Shown here: in pieces, positions 8,682-16,449 of the stretch
Layout of the letters: the number at the start of each line of letters is the position of its first letter
Position numbering within the stretch: position 1 is the stretch's first letter
DNA from: an uncultured Sphingomonadaceae bacterium
Lineage (GTDB): Bacteria; Pseudomonadota; Alphaproteobacteria; Sphingomonadales; Sphingomonadaceae
NCBI GenBank assembly: GCA_903871605.1
Contig: CAIQHF010000010.1
Span: 1-46,796, forward strand
DNA length: 46,796 bases
Direction of reading: 5' to 3'
The notes under the pieces: model-generated
The model's input: only the letters and a program-made list of their open reading frames with translations
Database searches by the model: none
What the model was told of the DNA's origin: nothing
Made by a program: the position numbers and the translations under genes

Positions 8682-9617
8682 TCAGGCGAACCGGAACTGC
8701 TGCGAGATTGCCTGATCGAGCCGCGCATTCTCGGCGATGAAGCCGCGCAGATATTCGTGCAGCCCGCCCGCGATGATCCCGTTGACGGTCGAGCGCGCCA
8801 GCATCTGCTGGCGTACACGCGCCATCCGGTCGGCCTCGCCCTGGCGGCCGAGCCGGCGGCCGATCGCGGTGAGCATCTGCACCACCTCCTCGGCCGACGC
8901 CGCGATCGAGCGCGGCATTTCGGGGCGCAGCACGAGCAGGTCGACGACGCGGCCCGGGCGAAGCCCCTCGCGGTAGAGCCAGCGATAGGCGGTCACCGCC
9001 GAGACGGTATGCAGGATCGTCGTCCACTGGTCGCGGTCGATCGCGCCGCCGACCTTCTCGCCCTCGGGGAGCAGCAGATGATATTTGACGTCGATCAGCC
9101 GCGCGGTGTTGTCCGCGCGCTCGATCGCCGAGCCGAGCCGGACGAAGAAACTCGCCTCGTTGCGCAGCATCCTGTGCAACGCCCCCTCGAAGCCCCGCGC
9201 CTCGGCCTTGAGCTTGTCGACCATCGCGAGCGCCGCGGCGGTGCCGCCCGACGCCTTGCAGTCGCGCACCCCCAGCCAGGCGCGGTTGATCGCCTCCCAG
9301 GCCTCGCGGGTGAGCGCGGTGCGCACCGACTTGGCATTGTTGCGCGCGGCATCGAGGCAGGAGCGGATCGAATTGCCATTGTCGAGCGACAGCGCCAGGA
9401 AGCGCGTGACCGCCTCTGGGGTGACGGGCTCGCCGGTGAACCAGAAGCCCTCCTCGGCGGTGGAGACGGCGAGCGCGCTTTCCCACGCGCCCTCGCCCGC
9501 CGGGCGCGCCGAAAGCAGGTCGAGCCGCATCGTGGCCTCGATCAGCCGCGCGGTGAATTCGGCGCGCTCGATATAGCGGCCGAGCCAATAGAGTGAGGCG
9601 GCGGTGCGCGACAGCAT
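8682..9617 (-). CDS. Alpha-E domain protein
   Basis: Encodes 311 residues, the usual length for the all-helical alpha-E family (COG2307), and begins with the conserved MLSRTAASLYWLGRYIERAE. The sequence is rich in Arg/Glu helices; no enzymatic motif is visible and its biochemical function is unknown. The ATG overlaps the TGA of the upstream ATP-grasp gene by one base (TGATG), which implies translational coupling and equal amounts of the two proteins. It is consistently found beside a circularly permuted ATP-grasp protein and a transglutaminase-like protein; the likely relationship is a substrate or scaffold for the ligase, which is inference. Confidence 0.93.
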   Translation of the reverse strand: MLSRTAASLYWLGRYIERAEFTARLIEATMRLDLLSARPAGEGAWESALAVSTAEEGFWFTGEPVTPEAVTRFLALSLDNGNSIRSCLDAARNNAKSVRTALTREAWEAINRAWLGVRDCKASGGTAAALAMVDKLKAEARGFEGALHRMLRNEASFFVRLGSAIERADNTARLIDVKYHLLLPEGEKVGGAIDRDQWTTILHTVSAVTAYRWLYREGLRPGRVVDLLVLRPEMPRSIAASAEEVVQMLTAIGRRLGRQGEADRMARVRQQMLARSTVNGIIAGGLHEYLRGFIAENARLDQAISQQFRFA

Positions 9618-11098
9618 CAGTCGGCTCCGCTGCGCATCGAGGGGGTGGTGTTGGCGCGGCGGCGCGGGCGGTCGGCGAGAATCAGGCTGTCCTTGGTGCC
9701 GCCACCCTGGCTCGAATTGACCACCAGCGAGCCTTCGCGCAGCGCGACACGGGTCAGCCCGCCGGGCACGATCTTCACGCCATTGGCACCCGACAGGCAG
9801 AAGGGGCGGAAATCGACATGGCGCGGCGCCACCCCCTTGTCGACCAGCGTTGGCACGGTCGAGAGCGCGAGCGTGGGCTGCGCGATGTAGCGATGCGGCT
9901 CAGCGACGAGCGCGGCGCGGAACTTCTCGATCTCGGCCTTCGAGGCGGTGGGGCCGACCAGCATGCCATAGCCGCCCGATCCGTCGACCAGCTTGACGAC
10001 GAGCTTGTCGAGATTGTCGAGCGTATATTGCAACGGCCCCGCCTCGCGGCAGCGGAAGGTCTCGACATTGGGGAGCTTGGCGTCGCTGCCGGTATAATAG
10101 CGGACGATCTCGGGCATGTAGCTGTAGATCGCCTTGTCGTCGGCGATCCCCGTCCCCGGCGCGTTGGTGAGCGTGACGTTGCCCGCCAGATAGGCCGCCA
10201 TCAGCCCGGGCACGCCGAGCATCGAATCGCGGCGGAACACCAGCGGATCGAGATAGTCGTCGTCGAGCCGGCGGTAGATCACGTCGACGCGCACGCGGCC
10301 GTCGATCGTGCGCATCCAGACGATGTCGTCGTCGACCTCGAGATCGGCGGCCTCGACCAGTTCGATCCCCATCGCGTCCGCAAGGAAGCTGTGCTCGTAG
10401 AAGGCCGAATTATAGTGGCCGGGGGTAAGCAGCACGCACACCGGCTCCTGCCCGCGCCCGTGCGGCGCGACCGAGCGCAGCGTCTGGAGCAGCAGGTCGG
10501 TATAGTCGTCGACCGGCTCGACCGCGAACATCTCGAAGATCTCGGGGCACAGCCGGATCATCGCCTCGCGATTCTCCAGCATGTAGGACACGCCCGAGGG
10601 CGTGCGCGCATTGTCCTCGAGCACGAAGAAGTCGGTCGGCCCGGTGCGCACCATGTCGATGCCGCAGATATGCGCATAGACGTCGTGTGGCGGGCGGACG
10701 CCTGCGACCTGCGGGCGGAATTGCGGGTTGGTGAGCACCAGTTCGGCGGGAATCACGCCGTCCGCCAATATCTTGCGCGGGCCATAGACGTCGGCGAGGA
10801 AGGCGTTGATCGCCTCGACGCGCTGCTCGAGCCCGGCCTTGAGCCCCTGCCACTCGGGTTGCGAAAAGATTCGCGGAACGATGTCGAACGGGATGATCCG
10901 CTCGGCGGCCTCGTCCTCGCCATAGACGGCGAAGGTGATGCCGAGCTGGCGGAACGCGGCTTCGGCGGCCTGCTGGCGGCGATCGAGCTCCTGCGGCGGG
11001 GTTTGCGAAATCCAGCGCGCGAGCGCCTCGAAGCCTTCGCGCGGCGTGTCGGTATCGCCGTCGCCCCATACCTCGTCGAACGCCCTACCCTGCATCAT
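9617..11098 (-). CDS. Circularly permuted type 2 ATP-grasp protein
   Basis: Encodes 493 residues of the COG2308 family. Recognisable segments are FDIVPRIFSQPEWQGLKAGLEQRV, FLADVYGPRKIL, PPHDVYAHICGIDMVR and FFVLEDNARTPSGVSYMLENR. Later come VVKLVDGSGGYGMLVGP, an ATP-grasp glycine-rich loop, and VVNSSQGGGTKDSLIL near the end. ATP-grasp enzymes form amide bonds through an acyl-phosphate, and this permuted class is thought to make small peptides or peptide tags; the product here is unknown. It is first of the four-gene Anbu run, 74 nt downstream of bpt on the same strand, and overlaps the alpha-E start by one base. The start MMQG offers two adjacent ATGs; the first is used here. Confidence 0.93.
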   Translation of the reverse strand: MMQGRAFDEVWGDGDTDTPREGFEALARWISQTPPQELDRRQQAAEAAFRQLGITFAVYGEDEAAERIIPFDIVPRIFSQPEWQGLKAGLEQRVEAINAFLADVYGPRKILADGVIPAELVLTNPQFRPQVAGVRPPHDVYAHICGIDMVRTGPTDFFVLEDNARTPSGVSYMLENREAMIRLCPEIFEMFAVEPVDDYTDLLLQTLRSVAPHGRGQEPVCVLLTPGHYNSAFYEHSFLADAMGIELVEAADLEVDDDIVWMRTIDGRVRVDVIYRRLDDDYLDPLVFRRDSMLGVPGLMAAYLAGNVTLTNAPGTGIADDKAIYSYMPEIVRYYTGSDAKLPNVETFRCREAGPLQYTLDNLDKLVVKLVDGSGGYGMLVGPTASKAEIEKFRAALVAEPHRYIAQPTLALSTVPTLVDKGVAPRHVDFRPFCLSGANGVKIVPGGLTRVALREGSLVVNSSQGGGTKDSLILADRPRRRANTTPSMRSGAD

Positions 11099-11172
11099 CC
11101 CCCGATCCGACGTGTCGATTGGATGACAGACTGACGGGCTTTTTTGCGGCGCACAAGAGGCAATCAGGTCGA

Positions 11173-11970
11173 TCAGCCGATCGGCCGTTCCTTGGACGGC
11201 AACGGTGCACGCTCGGCGGGCATCGGCGTGAGCTCGGGCGGATCGAAGCGCTGCCAGCCCGCCGCGGTCAGCCGTTCGACCGGGCGGAAGCGCGTCTTAT
11301 ACTGCATCCGCGCCGAGCCATCGACCCAATAGCCGAGATAGACATAGGCGAGCCGGGCGTCGGCGGCGCGGCGGATATGATCGAGGATCACATAGGTGCC
11401 GAGGCCCTCGCGCTGGGGATGATCGGGATCGAAGAAGGAATAGATCATCGACAGCCCATCGCCCTGCTGATCGGTGAGGCAGGCCGCGACGAGCTTGCCG
11501 GGACGCCCGTCCACCGAAGGCTCGCGATATTCGATGACGAAGCTCTTGACCGGGGTCTGCTCGACCATGTCGGCGAAATCGAACTCGTCCATGTCGGCCA
11601 TGCCGCCGCCGGGATGCCGCGCGCCAAGATAGCGGCGCAACAGCAGGAACTGCTCCTCGGTGGTCCATGGCTTGCACGCGCTGACCTCGAGATCGGCGTG
11701 GCGGCGCAGCGTCCGGCGCTGGCTGGCATTGGGCTTGAACGCGCCTGTGACGACGCGCACCGAGACGCAAGCCGTGCAATTCTGGCAGCTCGGCCGATAG
11801 GCGACCGATTGCGAGCGGCGGAAGCCGATCCGCCCGAGCGCATCGTTGAGCTCGTCGGCATGGGGGCCCGAAAGCTCGGTGAACACCTTGCGCTCGGTCT
11901 TGCCCGGCAGATAGGGGCACGGGCTGGGCGTGGTCACGAAGAACCGCGGAAAACGGAAGGGTGCAGTCAC
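11173..11970 (-). CDS. bpt: Aspartate/glutamate leucyltransferase (Bpt), N-degron pathway
   Basis: Encodes 265 residues from a GTG at 11970 preceded by GAGAGGA; the open frame continues upstream but loses similarity. Bpt moves leucine from leucyl-tRNA to proteins with N-terminal Asp or Glu, marking them for ClpS-ClpAP. Family features seen: [14 protein letters not shown] with [12 protein letters not shown], the Cys cluster [15 protein letters not shown] (N-terminal ATE domain), and [22 protein letters not shown] followed by [10 protein letters not shown] (C-terminal GNAT-like domain). It lies 74 nt upstream of the ATP-grasp gene on the same strand with no terminator seen, so read-through into the Anbu cluster is possible. 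Upstream, 208 bp separate it from ilvA; they contain a single degenerate repeat copy at 12137-12160. Confidence 0.93.
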   Translation of the reverse strand: MTAPFRFPRFFVTTPSPCPYLPGKTERKVFTELSGPHADELNDALGRIGFRRSQSVAYRPSCQNCTACVSVRVVTGAFKPNASQRRTLRRHADLEVSACKPWTTEEQFLLLRRYLGARHPGGGMADMDEFDFADMVEQTPVKSFVIEYREPSVDGRPGKLVAACLTDQQGDGLSMIYSFFDPDHPQREGLGTYVILDHIRRAADARLAYVYLGYWVDGSARMQYKTRFRPVERLTAAGWQRFDPPELTPMPAERAPLPSKERPIG

Positions 11971-12136
11971 CGGCTCGGCCGTCCTCTCGTGCCCAATATG
12001 GTTGCCAAAGCCTTTATGAGCCAAGAGTTGCGCGGGCGAAAGAGGAGGATGTGTTAAAAGAAGCTTAACGCCCCATTTCGTTACGGATCGTTGCGCGGGG
12101 TGACGGCGCGGCCGTGGATAAGTCGGCGACGGCTTG

Positions 12137-12160
12137 GCGCGACTGCGCTCAGGACGAACG
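12137..12160. repeat. Solitary half of the TTCGACTGCGCTCAGG repeat family
   Basis: The stretch GCGCGACTGCGCTCAGGACG, continuing to 12160, is one arm of the element seen as inverted pairs near 14490, 16281 and 22458. No partner arm is present nearby, so it is a remnant or a single unit. Confidence 0.6.
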
Positions 12161-12178
12161 ATGGTGGGCGGACGAACC

Positions 12179-13432
12179 CTACGCCAGCTCGACCCGGCTC
12201 GCCTCATAGCCCGCTGCATCGAGCGCGATCATCAGCCGGTCGAGATGCGCGGCATCGCGCGTCTCGCATTCGATGTCGGTGATCAGCCCCTTGGCAGGCA
12301 GCGTGGTGAACACGCGCTGGTGGTAGATCTCGATGATGTTGACCTGCTGCTCGTCGAACACGCGCGCGACGTTGAACAGCGCGCCGGGGCGATCCTGCAG
12401 GCGGATGCGCAGCCGCGCCAGCCGGCCCGAGCGCGCGAGATCGCGCAGCAGCACGTTGGCGAGCAAGCGCGTGTCGATATTGCCGCCGCACAGCACGATG
12501 CCGACATGGCGCCCGGCGAAGCGCTGCGGATGCGCGAGCAGCGCGGCGAGCCCGGCGGCACCGGCGCCCTCGACGACGGTCTTCTCGATCTGGAGGAGCA
12601 GCGCGACCGACCGTTCTAGATCGCGCTCGGAGACGAGCATGATGTCCTTGATCAGCGCGCGCACCAGCGCACGCGTGATCCGACCGGGATGCTTGACCGC
12701 GATGCCCTCGGCGAGCGTATCGCCCTCGCACGGCAGGTCGACGCCGTTGAGGAAACCGTACATCGAGGGATAGAGCTCGGCCTGGACGCCGACCACCTCG
12801 ATATCGGGGCGCAGCCCGCGCGCGGCGGTGGCGCATCCCGAGATCAGCCCGCCGCCGCCGATCGGGATGACCAGCGTGTCGATCGACGGCACGTCCTCGA
12901 GCATCTCGAGCGCGACGGTGCCCTGCCCCGCGATGATCGCCGGGTCGTCGAAGGGATGGACGAACACCAGACCACGCTCGGCGGCGATCTCGAACGCATG
13001 CGCCTGCGCATCGTCGAACCGTTCGCCGTGGAGGATGACCTCGGCGCCATGCCCCTCGGTCTGCTGCACCTTCACCGTCGGGGTCGGCCTGGGCATCACG
13101 ATCGTCACCGGGATGCCGAGCCGCGCGCCGTGATAGGCGAGCCCCTGCGCGTGATTGCCCGCCGACGCCGCGATCACGCCGCGCGCCTTCTCCTCGGGGG
13201 TAAGCTGCATCAGCTTGTTGAGCGCGCCGCGCTCCTTGTAGGCGGCGGTAAACTGGAGATTCTCGAACTTGAGCCAGACATTGGCCCCGGTCAGTTTCGA
13301 CAGCGTGATCGAGTGCAGCGTCGGGGTGCGCACGATGCTCGGCGCGATCCGCTGATGCGCGATGCGGACGTCGGCCAGGCTGACGGCAGGCTGATCCTCG
13401 GGGCGGCGGGCGATTGTTTCGACGGCGGTCAT
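12179..13432 (-). CDS. ilvA: Threonine ammonia-lyase with C-terminal ACT domain
   Basis: Encodes 417 residues. This PLP enzyme converts threonine to 2-oxobutyrate and ammonia, the first step toward isoleucine. The cofactor lysine is Lys66 in [11 protein letters not shown], the phosphate-binding loop is GGGGLISG (192-199), and [12 protein letters not shown] is the substrate loop. Residues from about 340 form one ACT domain ([20 protein letters not shown]). A single ACT domain and this length place it with the shorter catabolic-like/IlvA2 type, not the 510-residue two-domain IlvA of enterics, so allosteric behaviour cannot be inferred. It diverges from the dehydrogenase gene at 13492, with 59 bp between them for both promoters. 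Confidence 0.95.
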   Translation of the reverse strand: MTAVETIARRPEDQPAVSLADVRIAHQRIAPSIVRTPTLHSITLSKLTGANVWLKFENLQFTAAYKERGALNKLMQLTPEEKARGVIAASAGNHAQGLAYHGARLGIPVTIVMPRPTPTVKVQQTEGHGAEVILHGERFDDAQAHAFEIAAERGLVFVHPFDDPAIIAGQGTVALEMLEDVPSIDTLVIPIGGGGLISGCATAARGLRPDIEVVGVQAELYPSMYGFLNGVDLPCEGDTLAEGIAVKHPGRITRALVRALIKDIMLVSERDLERSVALLLQIEKTVVEGAGAAGLAALLAHPQRFAGRHVGIVLCGGNIDTRLLANVLLRDLARSGRLARLRIRLQDRPGALFNVARVFDEQQVNIIEIYHQRVFTTLPAKGLITDIECETRDAAHLDRLMIALDAAGYEASRVELA

Positions 13433-13491
13433 GATCGCGCGGCCCTAGACCATCTGGCGGCGGCAAGAAAGGTGGGTTATGGCCGGCGCCA

Positions 13492-14361
13492 ATGGCGAAA
13501 CTCGCATATCTCGGGCTCGGTACGATGGGCGCGCCGATGGCCCGCCATCTCGCCGCAGCCGGCCACGAGCTGACCGTTTACAATCGCAGCGTTTTCAAGG
13601 CCGAGGCCTGGGTCGCCGCGCATGGCGGTCACATCGCCACGAGCGCCGCGGAGGCCGCCGAGGGCGCGGACGCGGTGTTCTCGAGCGTCGGCACCGACGA
13701 CGACCTCGCCGATGTGACGCTGGGCGCGCGCGGCGCGTTCCGTACGATGCGGCCGGGCAGCCTGTTCGTCGATCACAGCACCGTGTCGGCCAAGCTCGCG
13801 CGTCAGCTCGGCGTCGAGGGCAAGGATCGCGGCTTGCGCGTGCTCGACGCGCCCGTCACCGGCGCGCAGGCCGGCGCGGAGGCGGGGCGGCTGTCGCTGA
13901 TGTGCGGCGGCCCGAAGGCGGCGTTCGAGATGGCCGAGCCGCTGATGCAGGCCTATGCGCAGAAGATCGTCCATATCGGCGGATCGGGTGCGGGGCAGAC
14001 CGCCAAGATGGTCAACCAGATCGCGCTCGCCGCGACCGCGCAGGGCATCGCCGAGGCGCTTCGCTTCGCGCAGAATGCCGGGCTCGATCTCGATCGGACC
14101 TTCGAGGTGATCTCGGGGGGCGCCGCGGGCAGCTGGCAGCTCACCAATCGCTGGGCGACGATGGCGGACGAAAAATTCGACTTCGGCTTCGCGGTCGACT
14201 GGATGCGCAAGGACCTGGGCCTCGCGATCGACGAGGCGCGCGCCAATGGCGCCGCGCTGCCGGTCGCGGCGCTGGTCGACCAGTTCTTCGCCGACGTCCA
14301 GGCGATGCACGGCGGCCGGCAGGATACCTCAGCGCTGGTGCGACGGCTGCCCAAGCGATGA
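13492..14361 (+). CDS. NAD(P)-dependent beta-hydroxyacid dehydrogenase (3-hydroxyisobutyrate dehydrogenase family)
   Basis: Encodes 289 residues. The dinucleotide-binding loop GLGTMGAPMARHL (8-20) opens the protein. The substrate loop region reads FVDHSTVSAKLARQL followed by LDAPVTGAQAGAEAGRLSLM, and the catalytic lysine is Lys172 in GAGQTAKMVNQ. These are the complete signatures of the family that oxidises 3-hydroxyisobutyrate, tartronate semialdehyde or related short beta-hydroxyacids; the actual substrate cannot be told from sequence. AAAGGTGGG lies upstream of the start. The gene stands alone, divergent from ilvA and followed by a repeat-filled gap. Confidence 0.93.
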   Translation: MAKLAYLGLGTMGAPMARHLAAAGHELTVYNRSVFKAEAWVAAHGGHIATSAAEAAEGADAVFSSVGTDDDLADVTLGARGAFRTMRPGSLFVDHSTVSAKLARQLGVEGKDRGLRVLDAPVTGAQAGAEAGRLSLMCGGPKAAFEMAEPLMQAYAQKIVHIGGSGAGQTAKMVNQIALAATAQGIAEALRFAQNAGLDLDRTFEVISGGAAGSWQLTNRWATMADEKFDFGFAVDWMRKDLGLAIDEARANGAALPVAALVDQFFADVQAMHGGRQDTSALVRRLPKR

Positions 14362-14375
14362 TGTCACGCGCGCCC

Positions 14376-14450
14376 GTGCCCCCGCGTCGGCGGGGGTCCA
14401 GAGTTGCGAACGCCGCGTCTGAAGCCCTGGGCTCCCGCCTGCGCGGGAGA
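14376..14450. repeat. Pair of short palindromic repeats (CCCCCGC...GCGGGGG family)
   Basis: Two small palindromes, one at 14376-14403 with CCCCCGC/GCGGGGG arms ending in GTCCAG and one at 14425-14450 with CTCCCGC/GCGGGAG arms preceded by CCTGG, face each other. The same pair recurs at 23607-23696. It follows the dehydrogenase stop by 15 bp and could act as an mRNA 3'-end structure. Confidence 0.75.
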
Positions 14451-14488
14451 ATAATCAGGTTTGAAGGCAGATCGTCGCCATCCCCCTC

Positions 14489-14563
14489 CCCGTTCAGCCT
14501 GAGCGAAGTCGAAGGCCATGCGCGTACGGTGGCTGCCCTTCGACTGCGCTCAGGACGAACGGA
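14489..14563. repeat. Inverted repeat pair, TTCGACTGCGCTCAGG family
   Basis: Left arm 14490-14515 and right arm 14537-14562 are 26 bp each and match as reverse complements at 23 of 26 positions. The right arm ends 7 bp before the start codon of the amidohydrolase, so the hairpin would cover its ribosome-binding site. Confidence 0.8.
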
Positions 14564-14569
14564 TAAGAC

Positions 14570-16264
14570 ATGAAACGCCCAGCCCCCCTCTTCCTGATCG
14601 CGCTCGCACTGATCGCCGCGCCCGCCGCCGCCAAGAAGCCGCCCAAATATGGCGCCGCGCCCCCCACCGAGGGGGGGCTGCTCGACGACGTCAACGGCTA
14701 TACGATCGGCAAGGACGGGCAGGTCATCCACTTCAACGGCCTGCTGATCGGCAAGAACGGCAAGGTCGCCAAGCTCTTGCAGGCTGGCGACAAGCGGCCC
14801 GAATGGCTCGACTTCAAGCTAGACGGGCATGGCCGCACCTTGCTCCCCGGAATGATCGACGCGCACGGCCACATCATGGACCTGGGCTTCGCGCTCACCC
14901 ATGTCGATCTGAGCGCGACCACCAGCCTCGCCGATGCACAGACCAAGGTCGCCAACTATGCCGCCAACCATCCCAATCCGGCGTGGGTCGAGGGCTTCGG
15001 CTGGAACCAGGAGACATGGCATCTCGGCCGCTTCCCGACTGCGGCCGACATCGATCTCGCGGTGCGCGACCGCCCGGTCGTGCTCGACCGTGTCGACGGG
15101 CACGCGCTGGTCGCCAATTCGGCGGCGATGGCGGCGGCCGGCATCTCGGCGAGCACGCGCGACGTGCCCGGCGGCCATATCGAGCGCGACGCGCACGGCC
15201 GACCGACCGGCGTGTTCGTCGACGAGGCGATGGCGCTGATCCGCAAGGTGGTGCCGCAACCCGCCCCGCTCGACCGCGACGATGCGTTCCGCAAGGCGCA
15301 GGAGGCGCTGCTCTCGGTCGGCATCACCGCGACCTGCGACATGGACACGATGCCCGTCGACTGGGACGTCTGGCGCCGCGCGGGCGATGCCGGCGCGCTG
15401 CGCGTGCGGATCATCAGCTACGGCCATGGCGTCGAGACCGCGCTCGCGATCGCCGGCACCGGCCCGACGCCGTGGCTCTACGACAACCATCTGCGCATGG
15501 TCGGCGTCAAGCTGTTCGCCGACGGCGCGCTCGGCTCGCGGGGCGCGTGGCTCAAGCAGCCCTATGCCGACATGCCCTCGACGCGCGGCACCTCGCTGCT
15601 CGACGACACGCGGCTCAAGAACCTGATGAGCCGGGCGGCGATGGACAATTTCCAGGTCGCGGTCCACGCGATCGGCGATGCGGCCAACGCGCAGGTGCTC
15701 GACGCGATCGACGAGCTTTCGGACACCTACAAGGGCGATCGCCGCTGGCGGATCGAGCATGCGCAGATCGTCGCGCCCGCCGACCTGCCGCGCTTCGCCG
15801 AGCACGGCATCATCGCCTCGATGCAGCCGACGCACGAGACCAGCGACTGGCGGATGGCCGAGGCGCGGCTCGGCGACGATCGCCTGAAGGGCGCCTATGC
15901 CTGGAACACGATGCTCGCCGAGCATGTCCCGCTGGCGTTCGGATCGGACTATCCGGTCGAGAGCCCCAACCCCTTCCCCGGCCTCGCCGCCGCGGTCAGC
16001 CGCGAGGACGCGCATGGCGAGCCGGTAGGCGGCTGGCATCCGGCCGAGCGGATCACCATGCCGCAGGCGCTTGCGGCGTTCACCACGGGGGCCGCCTATG
16101 CGGCGGGCGCGGAGGACCGGCTGGGCTCACTCGAACCGGGTAAGCTCGCCGACTTCGTGCTGGTCGATCGCGATCCGCTGACCACCACCGACAGCCAGGC
16201 GATCCGTGCGATCCAGGTGCAGGAGACGTGGATCGGCGGCCAGCGGGTGTGGGTGCGGAAATAA
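14570..16264 (+). CDS. Exported metal-dependent amidohydrolase (YtcJ-like, Amidohydro_3)
   Basis: Encodes 564 residues with a cleavable signal peptide (MKRPAPLFLIALALIAAPAAA), so it acts in the periplasm. The family motif HGH at 99-101 (GMIDAHGHIMDLG) gives two metal ligands. VHAIGDAAN and RIEHAQIVAP supply further ligand and catalytic histidines, and FGSDYPVESPNP holds the late Asp. These belong to the COG1574 amidohydrolases, which cleave cyclic or linear amides and esters; no specific substrate is predictable. The ATG follows GGATAAGACA directly after an inverted repeat, so translation may be affected by that hairpin. The length is normal and the gene intact. Confidence 0.92.
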   Translation: MKRPAPLFLIALALIAAPAAAKKPPKYGAAPPTEGGLLDDVNGYTIGKDGQVIHFNGLLIGKNGKVAKLLQAGDKRPEWLDFKLDGHGRTLLPGMIDAHGHIMDLGFALTHVDLSATTSLADAQTKVANYAANHPNPAWVEGFGWNQETWHLGRFPTAADIDLAVRDRPVVLDRVDGHALVANSAAMAAAGISASTRDVPGGHIERDAHGRPTGVFVDEAMALIRKVVPQPAPLDRDDAFRKAQEALLSVGITATCDMDTMPVDWDVWRRAGDAGALRVRIISYGHGVETALAIAGTGPTPWLYDNHLRMVGVKLFADGALGSRGAWLKQPYADMPSTRGTSLLDDTRLKNLMSRAAMDNFQVAVHAIGDAANAQVLDAIDELSDTYKGDRRWRIEHAQIVAPADLPRFAEHGIIASMQPTHETSDWRMAEARLGDDRLKGAYAWNTMLAEHVPLAFGSDYPVESPNPFPGLAAAVSREDAHGEPVGGWHPAERITMPQALAAFTTGAAYAAGAEDRLGSLEPGKLADFVLVDRDPLTTTDSQAIRAIQVQETWIGGQRVWVRK

Positions 16265-16280
16265 CGCCGCGCTTCCCTAA

Positions 16281-16448
16281 CCCGTTCGTCCTGAGCGTCG
16301 TCGAAGGACAGGCCAATCGTCCCACCGCCGCTCGCAGTGAGCGAAGCCGAAGTGCAGCCACGGCTCGAGTGCGTGGCCTTCGACTGCGCTCAGGCTGAAC
16401 GGATGCGGTGCGCGCAGCATGTCCTTCGACTGCGCTCAGGACGAACGG
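16281..16448. repeat. Cluster of four TTCGACTGCGCTCAGG-family repeats
   Basis: Copies lie at 16281-16310 (one orientation), 16330-16361 (degenerate, same orientation), and 16377-16402 and 16423-16448 (opposite orientation). They form two nested inverted pairs and fill almost the entire gap between the convergent amidohydrolase and dsbD genes. The last copy touches the dsbD stop codon. This may serve as a bidirectional transcript end, although no T tract follows. Confidence 0.8.
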
Positions 16449-16449
16449 T

